A stretch of DNA of 64,000 nucleotides from positions 310,001-374,000 of the forward strand of contig NZ_NGUQ01000033.1 in the NCBI RefSeq assembly GCF_002179965.1. The letters run 5' to 3'. The stretch is from Pandoraea sp. PE-S2T-3. Lineage in GTDB: Bacteria > Pseudomonadota > Gammaproteobacteria > Burkholderiales > Burkholderiaceae. Below, one piece after another: positions 16,578 through 26,613 of this stretch. The number at the start of each line of letters is the position of its first letter. Positions within the stretch are counted from its first letter, which is position 1. The position numbers were made by a program, and so were the translations under genes. Under the pieces are notes generated by a model. It saw only the letters and a program-made list of their open reading frames with translations, searched no databases and was not told the origin of the DNA.

Positions 16578-17750
16578 TCAGGCCGTTGCACACGCCCGGT
16601 AATGGCGATTGGCCTGTTCCATCTGGCCAAGCCCTTCGAAGAGTTGTGCGAGCGCCAGATGCAAACGCTGCTGCAAATGACGATCGTCGGTGTGACGCAA
16701 CGCGCCCTCGAGGAACGTCTGCGCCTTGCCCCACAAGCGTTGGTGCTGGCAGAGCTTGCCCAGTGCATAGAGCAGGTCGGGATCGTTCGGGTGGCGTTGC
16801 TGCCACGCCTCGGCCTTCTGGATGAGCGGCAGTGCATCACCGCCAGCACAGTCGGCATAGCGGCGCAACAGGCGCGGATCCCAATGTTCGGCCAATGCCG
16901 CTTCGACGATGTCGCGGGCTTCGCGCGGACGATCGAGCGCAATCAGCAACTCGGCTGCCACATCCGCCGTACGTGCCGACGTGCGCGCGTCGGCCGGCAA
17001 CTCGTGCCAGCACTTGAGCAGCGCGTCAGCATCGTGGCGGTGATCGCGCAGAATGCCTTCGCTGGCCGTCTGCTTGAGCTTGGCCGCCAGCGCCGGGTGC
17101 AGCGCTTCACGCTTCTCCAGTACCTTGAGCAGACTCAGGACTTCAGGCCAGTGCTTCAGGTGCTGATGCGCCCGCAGCGCGACCAATTGCGCCTGCATGC
17201 GGCGTGCGCCTTGCGCCCGCATTTCAGTCAGCGCTTCGAGCGCGCCTTCTGCGTCGCGGGTGTCGACGCGCAACTCGGCCGTCTGCAACAGACGCGCTTC
17301 TTCGAGATTCGCGCCCTGCGCTTCGGCGAGCCACGTGTCACGACGCGCAAACTCACGCATGCGATGCGCCGCACGTGCGCCGATGATGGCCGCCACACCG
17401 CGGTTATCGTCCTGCTCGGCCGCTTCACGTGCCGCTTTCTCGGCACGCGTGTAACGACCGGCGAAGAGATTGGCCACGGCGTCGCGCAAGGCAATGTTCG
17501 CGCGACGGCTGCGTTGGCGATTGCGGTACGCCGCGACACGCTCCGGCATCTTGTAGATGTTGCGCAGCACGCGAATGATGACGTACAGCGCGAAGAACAG
17601 CGCCAGCAATGCCAGCACAAAAAGGTTCAGCGAAACGTCCACACGGTACGGCGGCACCAGCATTACCACCTGCCCGTGATTGAACGTGGCCAGCACGGCA
17701 AAGCCGGCCGCCACCGCGAACAGGAGCGTCAACCAGATCAATCCTCTCAT
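16578..17750 (-). CDS. hemY: HemY-type haem-operon membrane protein with TPR-like repeats
   Basis: The 390-residue protein begins with two membrane helices (residues 3-25 and about 41-62), the HemY_N region with RNIYKMPERV, followed by TPR-like helical repeats through the C-terminus (ARLLQTAELRVDTRDAEGAL, DPDLLYALGKLCQHQRLWGKA). This proteobacterial HemY is not the protoporphyrinogen oxidase of the same name in Gram-positives. It is last in the hemC-hemD-hemX-hemY operon, 10 bp after hemX. A scaffolding or coupling role in haem synthesis at the inner membrane is the usual proposal. Confidence 0.9.
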   Translation of the reverse strand: MRGLIWLTLLFAVAAGFAVLATFNHGQVVMLVPPYRVDVSLNLFVLALLALFFALYVIIRVLRNIYKMPERVAAYRNRQRSRRANIALRDAVANLFAGRYTRAEKAAREAAEQDDNRGVAAIIGARAAHRMREFARRDTWLAEAQGANLEEARLLQTAELRVDTRDAEGALEALTEMRAQGARRMQAQLVALRAHQHLKHWPEVLSLLKVLEKREALHPALAAKLKQTASEGILRDHRHDADALLKCWHELPADARTSARTADVAAELLIALDRPREARDIVEAALAEHWDPRLLRRYADCAGGDALPLIQKAEAWQQRHPNDPDLLYALGKLCQHQRLWGKAQTFLEGALRHTDDRHLQQRLHLALAQLFEGLGQMEQANRHYRACATA

Positions 17751-17760
17751 CCAGGGCTCC

Positions 17761-18906
17761 TTACGGCTTGTCCTTGACGTCCTTGACCTGACCGATGGCG
17801 GTCAGGCTGGCGTCAAGCGTGGGCAGTTCGATGGTGCGAGCACCCGAATCGACCTGATCGAGCAACGTTTTGACCGCACCGATGCGACGCGACTTGCCGT
17901 CGAAGTACTTGTCCAGTGCAGCCTGTGCCACCAGCACATCGGTGTGCACGGCGGCCGCATTGCGTGCGAGCAGCGCCAGACGCGCATTCAGCAGGCGCAG
18001 CTTCAGGTTGGCCCGCAGGAACGCCCCCTGCTCCGGCGCGACGAGCATCACGTCCGGGTCGTCCAGACGGCGCACCTGCACCAATTGCTTGAGACTGCCG
18101 AGCATCTCGCCCGACAAACGGTCCAGCGTGGCGCGCCAGCCGGTGTCGCCCGCGCCGCTCGGGCCGGTGGCGTCGGATTTCGGTGCGGCCCGTTGCTCTT
18201 CCGCTTGCAACGGCAGGGTGTCGATCATCGCGATGGCCTGATCGAGCTTGCCGGTCAGTTGCGGCAAATCGGCCGCCGGGACTGCCTTCAGACGGTCGAT
18301 GTCCTTCTTGAGCGCATCGCGCACGCCGGCCAGTTGCGGCGCGCCGGTGCGTGCCAGACGGGCATCGGCGCCTTCGAGCGCGATCAGCGCGCCGCGCACG
18401 TTGCCGGTGAGCTGCAACTGCTGGTTGGCACTCGTGACGATCTGCTCGGTCTCGGCCAGCACCCACTCGTCGCGGTTGTGTGCGAGTTCCTGATAGAGCT
18501 GTTCGAGCGAGGCCTGCTGACTGCGCGAATCGGCCACGCGGCCTTCGAGCGCCGTTAGCCGGTTTTGCAAGTCGCGCTGGTTATCGAGCGCCTGCGCGGT
18601 GCGCACCTGCGCCTGCATGACCTGCGCGTCGCCGGCCTGCGCGCGGCGTGCCATCTCCTGCTGCACGCGGTCGAGCTTCTGATTGAGGGACCAGCCGCCG
18701 ATGCCCGCGCCTGCCGACACCAGCACGAAGAGCAGCCACGGCAGGGCGGCCCCGCTGCCGCGGCGCTTTTGCGGCGGCTCGGGCGGTGTCCATGCGGGCG
18801 GCACACCCGCTGTGCCATAGGGCGCAGACGAGGGGCTGGACGCCGCCGGGCCGGTCGATGCCGGCGAATTTGGGGAAGACTCGGGAACGCGATTATCTGT
18901 CGTCAT
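17761..18906 (-). CDS. hemX: HemX-type membrane protein
   Basis: The 381-residue protein has a Pro/Ser-rich cytoplasmic N-terminus, one membrane helix (ALPWLLFVLVSAGAGIGGWS), then a long coiled-coil-prone helical region. It carries no SAM-binding motif, so despite frequent database naming as uroporphyrinogen-III C-methyltransferase it is better called HemX. The ATG at 18906 overlaps the end of hemD by 14 bp, giving translational coupling. Its exact role in the haem operon is unknown. Confidence 0.88.
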   Translation of the reverse strand: MTTDNRVPESSPNSPASTGPAASSPSSAPYGTAGVPPAWTPPEPPQKRRGSGAALPWLLFVLVSAGAGIGGWSLNQKLDRVQQEMARRAQAGDAQVMQAQVRTAQALDNQRDLQNRLTALEGRVADSRSQQASLEQLYQELAHNRDEWVLAETEQIVTSANQQLQLTGNVRGALIALEGADARLARTGAPQLAGVRDALKKDIDRLKAVPAADLPQLTGKLDQAIAMIDTLPLQAEEQRAAPKSDATGPSGAGDTGWRATLDRLSGEMLGSLKQLVQVRRLDDPDVMLVAPEQGAFLRANLKLRLLNARLALLARNAAAVHTDVLVAQAALDKYFDGKSRRIGAVKTLLDQVDSGARTIELPTLDASLTAIGQVKDVKDKP

Positions 18907-19798
18907 GCTTGACTTGAATGGGATCCGCCCATGTTTTGAGTGCCGCCAGCAAGTTCTCGTCGCCAGCCGCGCACTGCGTAATCCTATCAAACCCCGCAGC
19001 CCGCGCGGCATCGGCGATGCGCGCATGCGACGTAAAGCACGGCGCCGCAAGGATTTGCGCCAGAACGTGCGGGGTGCCGGGCGTATGTACGCCTTCTTGT
19101 GTTCCGTATCGGGCCGCCAGCATCGTCGCCAGATGGCGCACGGCTTCAGAGCTGGTCAGTACCCATGCGCAAGGCACGCTGGAGGTCAGCCGTGCTTCGA
19201 GCGCCGCCCAGACAGCCGAATCCGGGGCTGGAGCACGTCGAGTGTACGCGCTCACGATGTCGACCTGAGCGCCGGCAGCACGCAGTGTGTCTGCGAGCAA
19301 CTCACGTCCGCCGTCGCCGCGCACGATCAGCACGCGGCGTCCGGCCAGTGCGGCGACATCGAGTTCTGCCAGTAACGCTTCGGAATCGAAGCGTGCGTCG
19401 GGGCCGCCCGGCGGCAAGATCACCTGATGCTGCGGCGGTGCGATGCCCGCTTCGGCCAGCGCCTGTGCGCTGCCCGGGCCAACGACCGCCACCGGCAGCG
19501 ACACCGGCCAATACGCCGAAGCGGCACTCGCGCCCGACTTCAGGAACACGAGCCGCGACAACGCATGTGCCACGGCGTTCGGCGAGACGAACACCGCCAG
19601 TGCGTACGCACAGAGATCGTTCAGCGCGGTATCGAGCGCCGCCAGTGCGGCCGCGTCGGCTTGCGCCGCAATGTGCAGCAACGGGAAGGCGAACGAGTCG
19701 ATGCCTTGCGCTTGCAGGGCGGCGGCGAGTGCCCCGCTCTGCCCGTCGGGGCGCGTCAGGATGACACAGCGTGAGGGAACCGGCGCGCGCGGGCCCAA
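18893..19798 (-). CDS. hemD: Uroporphyrinogen-III synthase
   Basis: The 301-residue product matches HemD: an N-terminal ILTRPDGQSGALAAALQ, FVSPNAVAHAL, VVGPGSAQAL, and a second Rossmann-like lobe with RRVLIVRGDGGRELLADTL and WVLTSSEAVRHL. HemD closes and inverts ring D of hydroxymethylbilane to give uroporphyrinogen III, the branch point to haem and cobalamin. The start is TTG, 5 bp after the hemC stop, since no ATG or GTG fits the family N-terminus. The tight spacing and weak start suggest translation coupled to hemC. Confidence 0.92.
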   Translation of the reverse strand: MGPRAPVPSRCVILTRPDGQSGALAAALQAQGIDSFAFPLLHIAAQADAAALAALDTALNDLCAYALAVFVSPNAVAHALSRLVFLKSGASAASAYWPVSLPVAVVGPGSAQALAEAGIAPPQHQVILPPGGPDARFDSEALLAELDVAALAGRRVLIVRGDGGRELLADTLRAAGAQVDIVSAYTRRAPAPDSAVWAALEARLTSSVPCAWVLTSSEAVRHLATMLAARYGTQEGVHTPGTPHVLAQILAAPCFTSHARIADAARAAGFDRITQCAAGDENLLAALKTWADPIQVKHDDR

Positions 19799-19803
19799 AC
19801 GCG

Positions 19804-20763
19804 TCAGTCCTTCGGCTCGGACGGCGGCACCAGTGCCAGCCCGCCCGCGTCGATGAGTTCCTGCGCCACACGCTTGCCAAGCGCCTCCGCACCGGCGACA
19901 TCGCCTTGTTCAACCGTAGCAGCGCCTTCGGCGCGAAGCACCGTGGCGCCGTCCGTCGAGGCGATGAACGCGCGCAGCGACAGCGCCCCTTGTGCGTCGA
20001 ATTCCGCGAATGCGCCAAGCGGCACCTGACACGAACCGCCAAGCGCGCGCGACACCGCGCGCTCGGCGCTCACAGCCAATGTGGTGCGGGCGTCATGCAG
20101 CGGGGAGAGCCATTGCAGGATTTCGGGACGTCCGGCACGCACTTCGATGCCCAATGCGCCCTGACCGGCCGCCGGCAGGCTCGCTTCCGGTGGCAGAATG
20201 GCACGGATACGCTCACCCAGACCCAGACGCTTCAAACCGGCAGCGGCAAGAATGATCGCCGAGAAGTCGCCACGGTCGAGCTTGCCCAGACGCGTATCGA
20301 GATTGCCGCGCAACGGCGCCACTTTCAGGTGCGGATACTGCGTGCGCAAGCTCACCTCGCGACGCAGGCTCGACGTGCCGACCACCGCACCGGCGGGCAG
20401 CGCATCGAGGCTGTCGTAGTCGTTACTCACGAAGGCATCGCACGGGTCTTCACGCTCGAGCACCGCAGCAAGCGTGAAGCCCTCGGGCAGTTGCATCGGC
20501 ACATCCTTGAGCGAATGCACGGCCAGATCGGCGCGTCCGTCGGCGAGCGCGAGTTCGAGTTCTTTGACGAACAACCCCTTGCCGCCGACCTTGGCGAGCG
20601 AGCGGTCGAGGATCTGGTCACCGCGAGTGGTCATGCCGAGGATACTCACGTGACACTGCGGATATAATTTGTGCAGCGCGTCACGCACGTGTTCGGCTTG
20701 CCACATGGCGAGTCGGCTCTCGCGCGAAGCGATCACCAGGGTTTCAGGAGCAGCGAAGTTCAT
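19804..20763 (-). CDS. hemC: Porphobilinogen deaminase (hydroxymethylbilane synthase)
   Basis: A full-length 319-residue HemC. Visible are [13 protein letters not shown], the substrate/cofactor Arg loop [29 protein letters not shown] and the dipyrromethane-cofactor Cys245 in LGGSCQVP. It polymerises four porphobilinogens into hydroxymethylbilane. It leads the hemC-hemD-hemX-hemY operon and is divergent from ppc, with 82 bp between the two starts. Confidence 0.96.
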   Translation of the reverse strand: MNFAAPETLVIASRESRLAMWQAEHVRDALHKLYPQCHVSILGMTTRGDQILDRSLAKVGGKGLFVKELELALADGRADLAVHSLKDVPMQLPEGFTLAAVLEREDPCDAFVSNDYDSLDALPAGAVVGTSSLRREVSLRTQYPHLKVAPLRGNLDTRLGKLDRGDFSAIILAAAGLKRLGLGERIRAILPPEASLPAAGQGALGIEVRAGRPEILQWLSPLHDARTTLAVSAERAVSRALGGSCQVPLGAFAEFDAQGALSLRAFIASTDGATVLRAEGAATVEQGDVAGAEALGKRVAQELIDAGGLALVPPSEPKD

Positions 20764-20845
20764 TCAGCAACCGCGTGAAGACCAAAAGAAAAAATGGTAT
20801 CACGCTTGGCCGGCGGCTCAGACTGCCGGCTTCGAGAGGAGCGAC

Positions 20846-23818
20846 ATGAAGAGCAGCGCAACGGCAGATACCCCGCAAGAGGGTCTCGCCCCGTCGGTCG
20901 GCAACACGTCACCCGCAGAAGCAGCATCGGCGGCCACATCCACTACTGGTGAGGCCGCAGCCGCTTCGCCACCGGGCAAGGAACGCGCCCGCCGCTCTCG
21001 CGAGGACAAAGACGCCCCGCTGCGCGAGGACATCCGCTTCCTCGGCCGCCTGCTGGGCGACGTGCTGCGCGAGCAGCAAGGCAGCGACGCCTTCGATCTG
21101 GTCGAGACCATTCGCCAGAACGCCGTGCGCTTTCACCGCGAAGACGACCGCAGCGCCGCGCAGGCGCTCGATACGCTGCTCAATGGCCTGTCGAACGAAC
21201 AGGCCATTCAGGTGGTGCGCGCGTTCAGCTACTTCTCTCATCTCGCGAACATCGCCGAAGACCGCCATCACAACCGCCGCCGCCGCGTGCACGCGCTTGC
21301 CGGCAGCAAGGCGCAACCGGGCAGCCTCGCCGCCGCACTGCAAAGCCTGAAAGACGCCGGTCTGGCCGATCCCGCTACGCTGCAAGCGTTCTTTGCGAGC
21401 GCGCTTATCGTGCCGGTGCTGACAGCTCACCCGACCGAAGTGCAACGCAAGAGCATTCTCGATGCCGAGCGCGAGATCGCCCGCCTGCTCGCCCATCGCG
21501 ACGACGCCCTCACTGAACGCGAATCGGCACGCAACACCGAAGCGATGCGTGCCTACGTGACCACCCTCTGGCAAACACGCATGCTGCGTAGTTCGCGCCT
21601 GACGGTGGCCGACGAAATCGACAACGCGCTGTCGTATTACCGCAGCACGTTCCTGACCGAAATTCCGGGGCTGTATGCCGACGTGAGCGCCGAGCTGTCG
21701 GAAGCCGCGCCCGGCGTGCGCCCGCAGGCACTCGGCCGTTTCCTGCAAATGGGCAGCTGGATCGGCGGCGATCGCGACGGCAATCCGAATGTGACGGCGC
21801 AGACGCTGCAACTGGCGATCACGCGTCAGGCTACCGAGATCTTTGCGCACTATCTGGAACAGGTGCACTTGCTCGGTGCAGAGCTGTCAGTGTCGCAACT
21901 GCTCGCCGGTGCCAGCGACGCGTTGCTCACGCTCGCAAAGCGCTCGCCCGACGATTCGCCGCACCGCACCGACGAGCCGTATCGCCGCGCGCTGATCGGC
22001 GTGTACGCCCGGCTGGCAGCCACCGCGCACGCGTGGGTCGGTCACGTGCCGCATCGTGGCGCCGTGGGCGAAGCCAGCCCGTATCTCGACGCCGCCGAGT
22101 TCGTCTCGGATCTGAATACCGTCGTTGCATCGCTCATGTCGCATCACGGCGGCGCGCTGATTTCGCAGCGCCTCGGGCCGCTGGTGCGCGCGGCCGAAGT
22201 GTTCGGCTTCCATCTGGCCAGCATCGACCTGCGCCAGAGTTCGGACGTGCACGAAGCCGTCATTGCCGAACTGTTCGCCAAAGCAGGCGTCGAGGCGAAT
22301 TACGCGCAATTGTCCGAGGACGAAAAACTCGCGTTGCTGCTGCAAGAGCTACGCGAACCGCGTCCGCTGTTCTCGCCTTATCTCGACTACTCGCAACGCA
22401 CGCGCGACGAGTTGGCCGTGTTCGGTGCTGCGCGCGAGATCCGGGCGCGCTTCGGCGCACGTGCGGTACGCAACTACATCATTTCGCACACGGAGACGGT
22501 GAGCGATCTGGTCGAAGTCATGCTGCTGCAAAAAGAGACAGGGCTCTTCCAAGGGGCGCTCGGCGCGGCCGACGTGACCGACGCGCACGGCGAACCCACG
22601 ACCGGCATCAAGGTCGGCGCGATGGTCATCCCGCTGTTCGAGACCATTGCCGACTTGCGCAACGCGCCGGTCATCATGCGCGCGCTGTTCGACATCCCCG
22701 GCATGGCCGACGTGGTGACGCAGCAAGGCGGTGAGCAGGAAGTCATGCTCGGCTACTCGGACAGCAACAAGGACGGCGGCTTTCTCACGTCGAACTGGGA
22801 GTTGTACAAGGCCGAACTGGCGCTGGTGCACCTGTTCGAGGAGAAAGGCATCCGGCTGCGGCTCTTCCATGGCCGTGGCGGCACCGTCGGCCGTGGCGGT
22901 GGCCCGACGTATCAGGCCATCCTGTCGCAACCGCCGGGCACGGTGAAGGGGCAGATTCGCCTCACCGAGCAGGGCGAGATCATCGCGAGCAAGTTTGCCA
23001 ACCCCGAAATCGGGCGGCGCAATCTCGAGACCATCGTCGCGGCCACGCTCGAAGCGACGCTGCTGCCCAGCCGCAACCAGCCGCCGCAGCTCGACGCCTA
23101 TGAAGCCGTCATGCAGACGCTCTCGGACACGGCGTTCAGCGCCTATCGTCATCTGGTCTACGAGACGCCCGGCTTCACCGACTACTTCTTCTCGGCCACG
23201 CCGATTGCGGAGATCGCCGAGCTCAATATCGGCTCGCGCCCCGCGTCGCGCAAATTCTCGGACCCGAAGCAACGCCGCATCGAAGACCTGCGGGCAATTC
23301 CGTGGGGCTTCTCGTGGGGCCAGTGCCGTCTGCTGATCACCGGCTGGTACGGCTTTGGCAGTGCGGTCGCCGCGTATCTCGACGCCGCGCAAGACGATTC
23401 GGCACGCAACGAACGGCTGGAAACGCTGCGCCAGATGGTCAAGCACTGGCCGTTCTTCGCGAACCTGCTGTCGAACATGGACATGGTGCTCGCCAAGACC
23501 GATCTGGGCGTGGCGTCGCGCTATGCCGAGCTGGTGCCCGACGAGACCCTGCGCAAGCACGTGTTCGACCGCATCGTGGCGGAATGGGAGAGCACGTCGA
23601 AGGCGCTGGCCCTGATTACCGGGCATGAAGAGCGTCTGGCCGACAACCCGATGCTCGCCCGCTCGATCAAGAATCGCTTCCCGTACCTCGATCCACTCAA
23701 TCACTTGCAAGTGGAACTGCTACGCAGACACCGTGCGGGTGAATCGGACGAGCGCGCGCGGCGCGGCATTCATCTGTCGATTAACGGCATCGCCGCCGGC
23801 CTGCGTAATACGGGCTGA
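20846..23818 (+). CDS. ppc: Phosphoenolpyruvate carboxylase
   Basis: A 990-residue PEP carboxylase, which adds bicarbonate to PEP to replenish oxaloacetate. The catalytic His is in [13 protein letters not shown] at about residue 195, SDSNKDGG lies near 636 and [14 protein letters not shown] near 673; the C-terminus ends with IAAGLRNTG as in the family. The N-terminal about 55 residues are Ala/Ser/Thr-rich and look like a lineage-specific extension. The ATG follows a GAGAGGAG box. The divergent hemC arrangement is familiar in Burkholderiaceae. Confidence 0.97.
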   Translation: MKSSATADTPQEGLAPSVGNTSPAEAASAATSTTGEAAAASPPGKERARRSREDKDAPLREDIRFLGRLLGDVLREQQGSDAFDLVETIRQNAVRFHREDDRSAAQALDTLLNGLSNEQAIQVVRAFSYFSHLANIAEDRHHNRRRRVHALAGSKAQPGSLAAALQSLKDAGLADPATLQAFFASALIVPVLTAHPTEVQRKSILDAEREIARLLAHRDDALTERESARNTEAMRAYVTTLWQTRMLRSSRLTVADEIDNALSYYRSTFLTEIPGLYADVSAELSEAAPGVRPQALGRFLQMGSWIGGDRDGNPNVTAQTLQLAITRQATEIFAHYLEQVHLLGAELSVSQLLAGASDALLTLAKRSPDDSPHRTDEPYRRALIGVYARLAATAHAWVGHVPHRGAVGEASPYLDAAEFVSDLNTVVASLMSHHGGALISQRLGPLVRAAEVFGFHLASIDLRQSSDVHEAVIAELFAKAGVEANYAQLSEDEKLALLLQELREPRPLFSPYLDYSQRTRDELAVFGAAREIRARFGARAVRNYIISHTETVSDLVEVMLLQKETGLFQGALGAADVTDAHGEPTTGIKVGAMVIPLFETIADLRNAPVIMRALFDIPGMADVVTQQGGEQEVMLGYSDSNKDGGFLTSNWELYKAELALVHLFEEKGIRLRLFHGRGGTVGRGGGPTYQAILSQPPGTVKGQIRLTEQGEIIASKFANPEIGRRNLETIVAATLEATLLPSRNQPPQLDAYEAVMQTLSDTAFSAYRHLVYETPGFTDYFFSATPIAEIAELNIGSRPASRKFSDPKQRRIEDLRAIPWGFSWGQCRLLITGWYGFGSAVAAYLDAAQDDSARNERLETLRQMVKHWPFFANLLSNMDMVLAKTDLGVASRYAELVPDETLRKHVFDRIVAEWESTSKALALITGHEERLADNPMLARSIKNRFPYLDPLNHLQVELLRRHRAGESDERARRGIHLSINGIAAGLRNTG

Positions 23819-23992
23819 TCCAGCGAATAGGGGGATGGGGGCAAATGCGACCTCCCCGAGCATGGCGTCGACGCGGCTGGAATCGCGTCGACGCCAGCTG
23901 GTTCCTTGGGATTCTCCCCAACGACAAACCGGTCGATAGGGCGGTATATTGCGACGCATCCGATTCGATTGTTGCCGGGGGGCCAATCCATC

Positions 23993-24877
23993 ATGCATTC
24001 CCTTCTGTTGTTGCCGCATGCGCGCCGCGTGCGAACTGCGGTTCAACGTGCCCGGCTACACGGCACCGTTCTCGCTTCTGGCTTCGCAACGCGCCTCGCA
24101 CCTCAGCTCGCACCTCTCCTCGCCTCTCTCTGCCTCCTGAGCGCGCCCGCGCATGCCGGCGCGCCATCAGCGGGCGATATTGCCGATACGGCAACCCCAT
24201 CCGCCGTCTCCCCCACCGCCGCTCCCGCCACGGCGAATGCCCAACAGGACGCGGGCGTATTTTCCGCCGCGCCGCACGGACTGCGGGGGTTTGCGGTGCG
24301 GCTGGTCTCACAGGCATTGGCAGGCAAGGTGACGCAGCCGTCGCCACCGCCGGTCATCGACCCTGTCCTCGATCCGCTCATGCGCGGCATTTTGGAGCGT
24401 CTGACGATCAGCGAAGCGGTCGCGCGCACGAAATTCGGCTCCGGCAAACCCGTGCAGGACACGCCCCGCGAACAGGCCCTGCTCGATAGCGTCGGTGAGC
24501 GCGCCAGCCAGTACGGCCTGACGCCGGCTCAAGCGCGCACGTTCTTCCGCCTGCAAATCGAAGCGGGCAAGCTCGTGCAGACCGCCCTGCTCGCCCGCTG
24601 GGCACGCGAGGGGCGTGCACCGGGGCAACCGGTCGATCTCGCGACGCGCCTGCGCCCGGCGCTCGACCGGCTCGGTGGCTCGCTGATGCACGATCTGGGC
24701 CGTCTCTGCGCGCTGCCCGACGACCCGACGCGTCTGGCCCGCATTCATCAGGCACGCGAGCGCATCGCGAAAACGGCGAAACTCGAAGCGCTGCAACGCG
24801 CCGCCTTCGACGAGGCCACCTCCGGCCTGTGCCTGTCAGCGCCGCCGCGTATCTGGACGCTGTCAATGGCGCAGTGA
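23993..24877 (+). CDS. Exported (gamma-class, AroQ-type) chorismate mutase
   Basis: The 294-residue protein has a long Arg-rich N-terminus and hydrophobic stretch ending CLLSAPAHA, a probable signal peptide. From about residue 125 it reads as the all-helical AroQ fold: ERLTISEAVARTKFGSGKPV, DTPREQALLDSVGERASQYG, then ARTFFRLQIEAGKLVQTALLARW, the block seen in secreted *AroQ enzymes. It would convert chorismate to prephenate in the periplasm or outside. The start ATG was chosen because it opens the signal region; earlier in-frame starts are possible. It stands alone after ppc, with no other shikimate-pathway gene nearby. Confidence 0.82.
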   Translation: MHSLLLLPHARRVRTAVQRARLHGTVLASGFATRLAPQLAPLLASLCLLSAPAHAGAPSAGDIADTATPSAVSPTAAPATANAQQDAGVFSAAPHGLRGFAVRLVSQALAGKVTQPSPPPVIDPVLDPLMRGILERLTISEAVARTKFGSGKPVQDTPREQALLDSVGERASQYGLTPAQARTFFRLQIEAGKLVQTALLARWAREGRAPGQPVDLATRLRPALDRLGGSLMHDLGRLCALPDDPTRLARIHQARERIAKTAKLEALQRAAFDEATSGLCLSAPPRIWTLSMAQ

Positions 24878-25002
24878 CGCCGGCAGGCGTGGCAGCGCGG
24901 GTAGCAGGCGAACAGCCGAACGCACGAACGGCCGAACCCTCGAGCGAGTAAGCCGGTGAGCGGGCGAACAGGTGCCCAAACACCCGCGATCAGCCCCAAG
25001 AC

Positions 25003-25029
25003 CTGACGGGGCGCGGGCGTTGGTATAAT
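25003..25029 (+). promoter_or_regulatory. Promoter candidate for argH
   Basis: A perfect TATAAT at 25024-25029 lies 74 bp before the argH ATG. A CTGACG (25003-25008) could serve as a -35 box with 15 bp spacing, which is short; the -10 is the stronger element. Confidence 0.5.
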
Positions 25030-25102
25030 CACGGTTTGCCGTGTTTTCACTACGGTCCGCTTCAATCTGCCTCGATTGGCCTCGATTAGCCACGCTACGA
25101 CA

Positions 25103-26500
25103 ATGACCTCCCAACTCCACAAGAAGGGCGAAGCCTGGTCGGCTCGCTTTTCCGAACCTGTTTCCGAACTCGTCAAGCGCTATACCGCGTCGGTATTCTT
25201 CGACAAGCGTATGGCCCTGTTCGACATCGAAGGGTCGCTCGCGCACGCCGACATGCTGGCCGCACAGGGCATCATCAGTGCTCAGGATCTGGCCGATATC
25301 CAGCGCGGCATGACGCAGATTCGCGGTGAAATCGAGCGTGGCGAATTCGAATGGCAACTGGATCTCGAAGACGTTCACCTGAACATCGAAGCGCGCCTGA
25401 CCGCCCTGATCGGCGACGCCGGCAAGCGCCTGCACACGGGCCGCTCGCGTAACGATCAGGTCGCTACCGACATCCGCCTGTGGCTGCGCAGCGAAATCGA
25501 CCGCATCGGCACGCACCTCGGCGACCTGCGCAGTGCGCTGCTCGATCTGGCAGAACAACACAGCGCCACGATCCTGCCGGGCTTTACCCACCTGCAAGTC
25601 GCACAGCCGGTGACCTTCGGTCACCACCTGATGGCGTATTTCGAGATGTTCAGCCGTGACGCCGAGCGCATGATCGACGTGCGCCGCCGCGTGAACCGCC
25701 TGCCGCTGGGCGCTGCTGCGCTGGCCGGCACGAGCTACCCGATCGACCGCGAACGCGTTGCCGCCACGCTGGGCTTCGAAGAAGTCTGCACCAACTCGCT
25801 CGACGCCGTGTCGGACCGCGACTTCGCGATCGAATTCACCGCCGCTGCCGCGCTCGTGATGACGCACATCTCGCGCTTCTCGGAAGAGCTGGTGCTGTGG
25901 ATGAGCCCGCGCGTGGGCTTTATCGATCTGGCCGACCGTTTCTGCACGGGCAGCTCGATCATGCCGCAGAAGAAGAACCCCGACGTGCCGGAACTGGCCC
26001 GTGGCAAGACCGGCCGCGTGAACGGTCACCTGATTGCGCTGCTGACGCTGATGAAGGGCCAGCCGCTCGCCTACAACAAGGACAATCAGGAAGACAAGGA
26101 ACCGCTGTTCGACACGGTCGACACCGTGATCGACACGCTGCGTATCTTTGCGGACATGGTGCCGGGCATCAAGGTGCGTGAAGAGAACATGCGCAACGCC
26201 GCGCTGCAAGGCTTCTCGACGGCGACCGATCTGGCCGACTATCTGGTCAAGAAGGGCCTGCCGTTCCGTGACGCGCACGAAATCGTGGCCCACGCCGTGA
26301 AGATCTGCTCGGATCGCGATATCGATCTGGCCGACCTGTCGCTGGCCGAACTCCAGAAGTTCTCGCCGCTCGTGGGCGAAGACGTGTTCGGTTTCCTGAC
26401 GCTCGAAGGCTCAGTCTCCAGCCGCAATCACATCGGTGGCACCGCCCCCGAGCAAGTGAAGCGCGCCATTGCCGCGGCCCGTGCAAAGCTGACGAAATAA
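25103..26500 (+). CDS. argH: Argininosuccinate lyase
   Basis: A 465-residue member of the fumarase/aspartase superfamily with the signature [12 protein letters not shown] at about residue 283, [12 protein letters not shown], and AGTSYPIDR. It splits argininosuccinate into arginine and fumarate, the last step of arginine synthesis. The ATG at 25103 gives the standard N-terminus ([17 protein letters not shown]). The gene is monocistronic: a TATAAT box lies upstream and a strong terminator follows. Confidence 0.97.
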   Translation: MTSQLHKKGEAWSARFSEPVSELVKRYTASVFFDKRMALFDIEGSLAHADMLAAQGIISAQDLADIQRGMTQIRGEIERGEFEWQLDLEDVHLNIEARLTALIGDAGKRLHTGRSRNDQVATDIRLWLRSEIDRIGTHLGDLRSALLDLAEQHSATILPGFTHLQVAQPVTFGHHLMAYFEMFSRDAERMIDVRRRVNRLPLGAAALAGTSYPIDRERVAATLGFEEVCTNSLDAVSDRDFAIEFTAAAALVMTHISRFSEELVLWMSPRVGFIDLADRFCTGSSIMPQKKNPDVPELARGKTGRVNGHLIALLTLMKGQPLAYNKDNQEDKEPLFDTVDTVIDTLRIFADMVPGIKVREENMRNAALQGFSTATDLADYLVKKGLPFRDAHEIVAHAVKICSDRDIDLADLSLAELQKFSPLVGEDVFGFLTLEGSVSSRNHIGGTAPEQVKRAIAAARAKLTK

Positions 26501-26553
26501 GCTCGCGAAGCAAGCTGACGAAATAAGCTGAACCGCCACGCCTCGCAGTGACG

Positions 26554-26583
26554 AAAAAGCCACCCGATTCGGGTGGCTTTTTC
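26554..26583. terminator. Strong bidirectional terminator after argH and gltS
   Basis: AGCCACCC pairs with GGGTGGCT across GATTC; five A precede and five T follow, so it can end both argH (plus) and gltS (minus), which converge here. Confidence 0.93.
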
Positions 26584-26613
26584 TTTGTCCGTACGACTTT
26601 GCAGCTGTCTCGA

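Noticed and set aside
17761-18906. Uroporphyrinogen-III C-methyltransferase name for hemX
   Set aside because: No SAM-binding motif is present; only a membrane anchor and coiled coil are seen.
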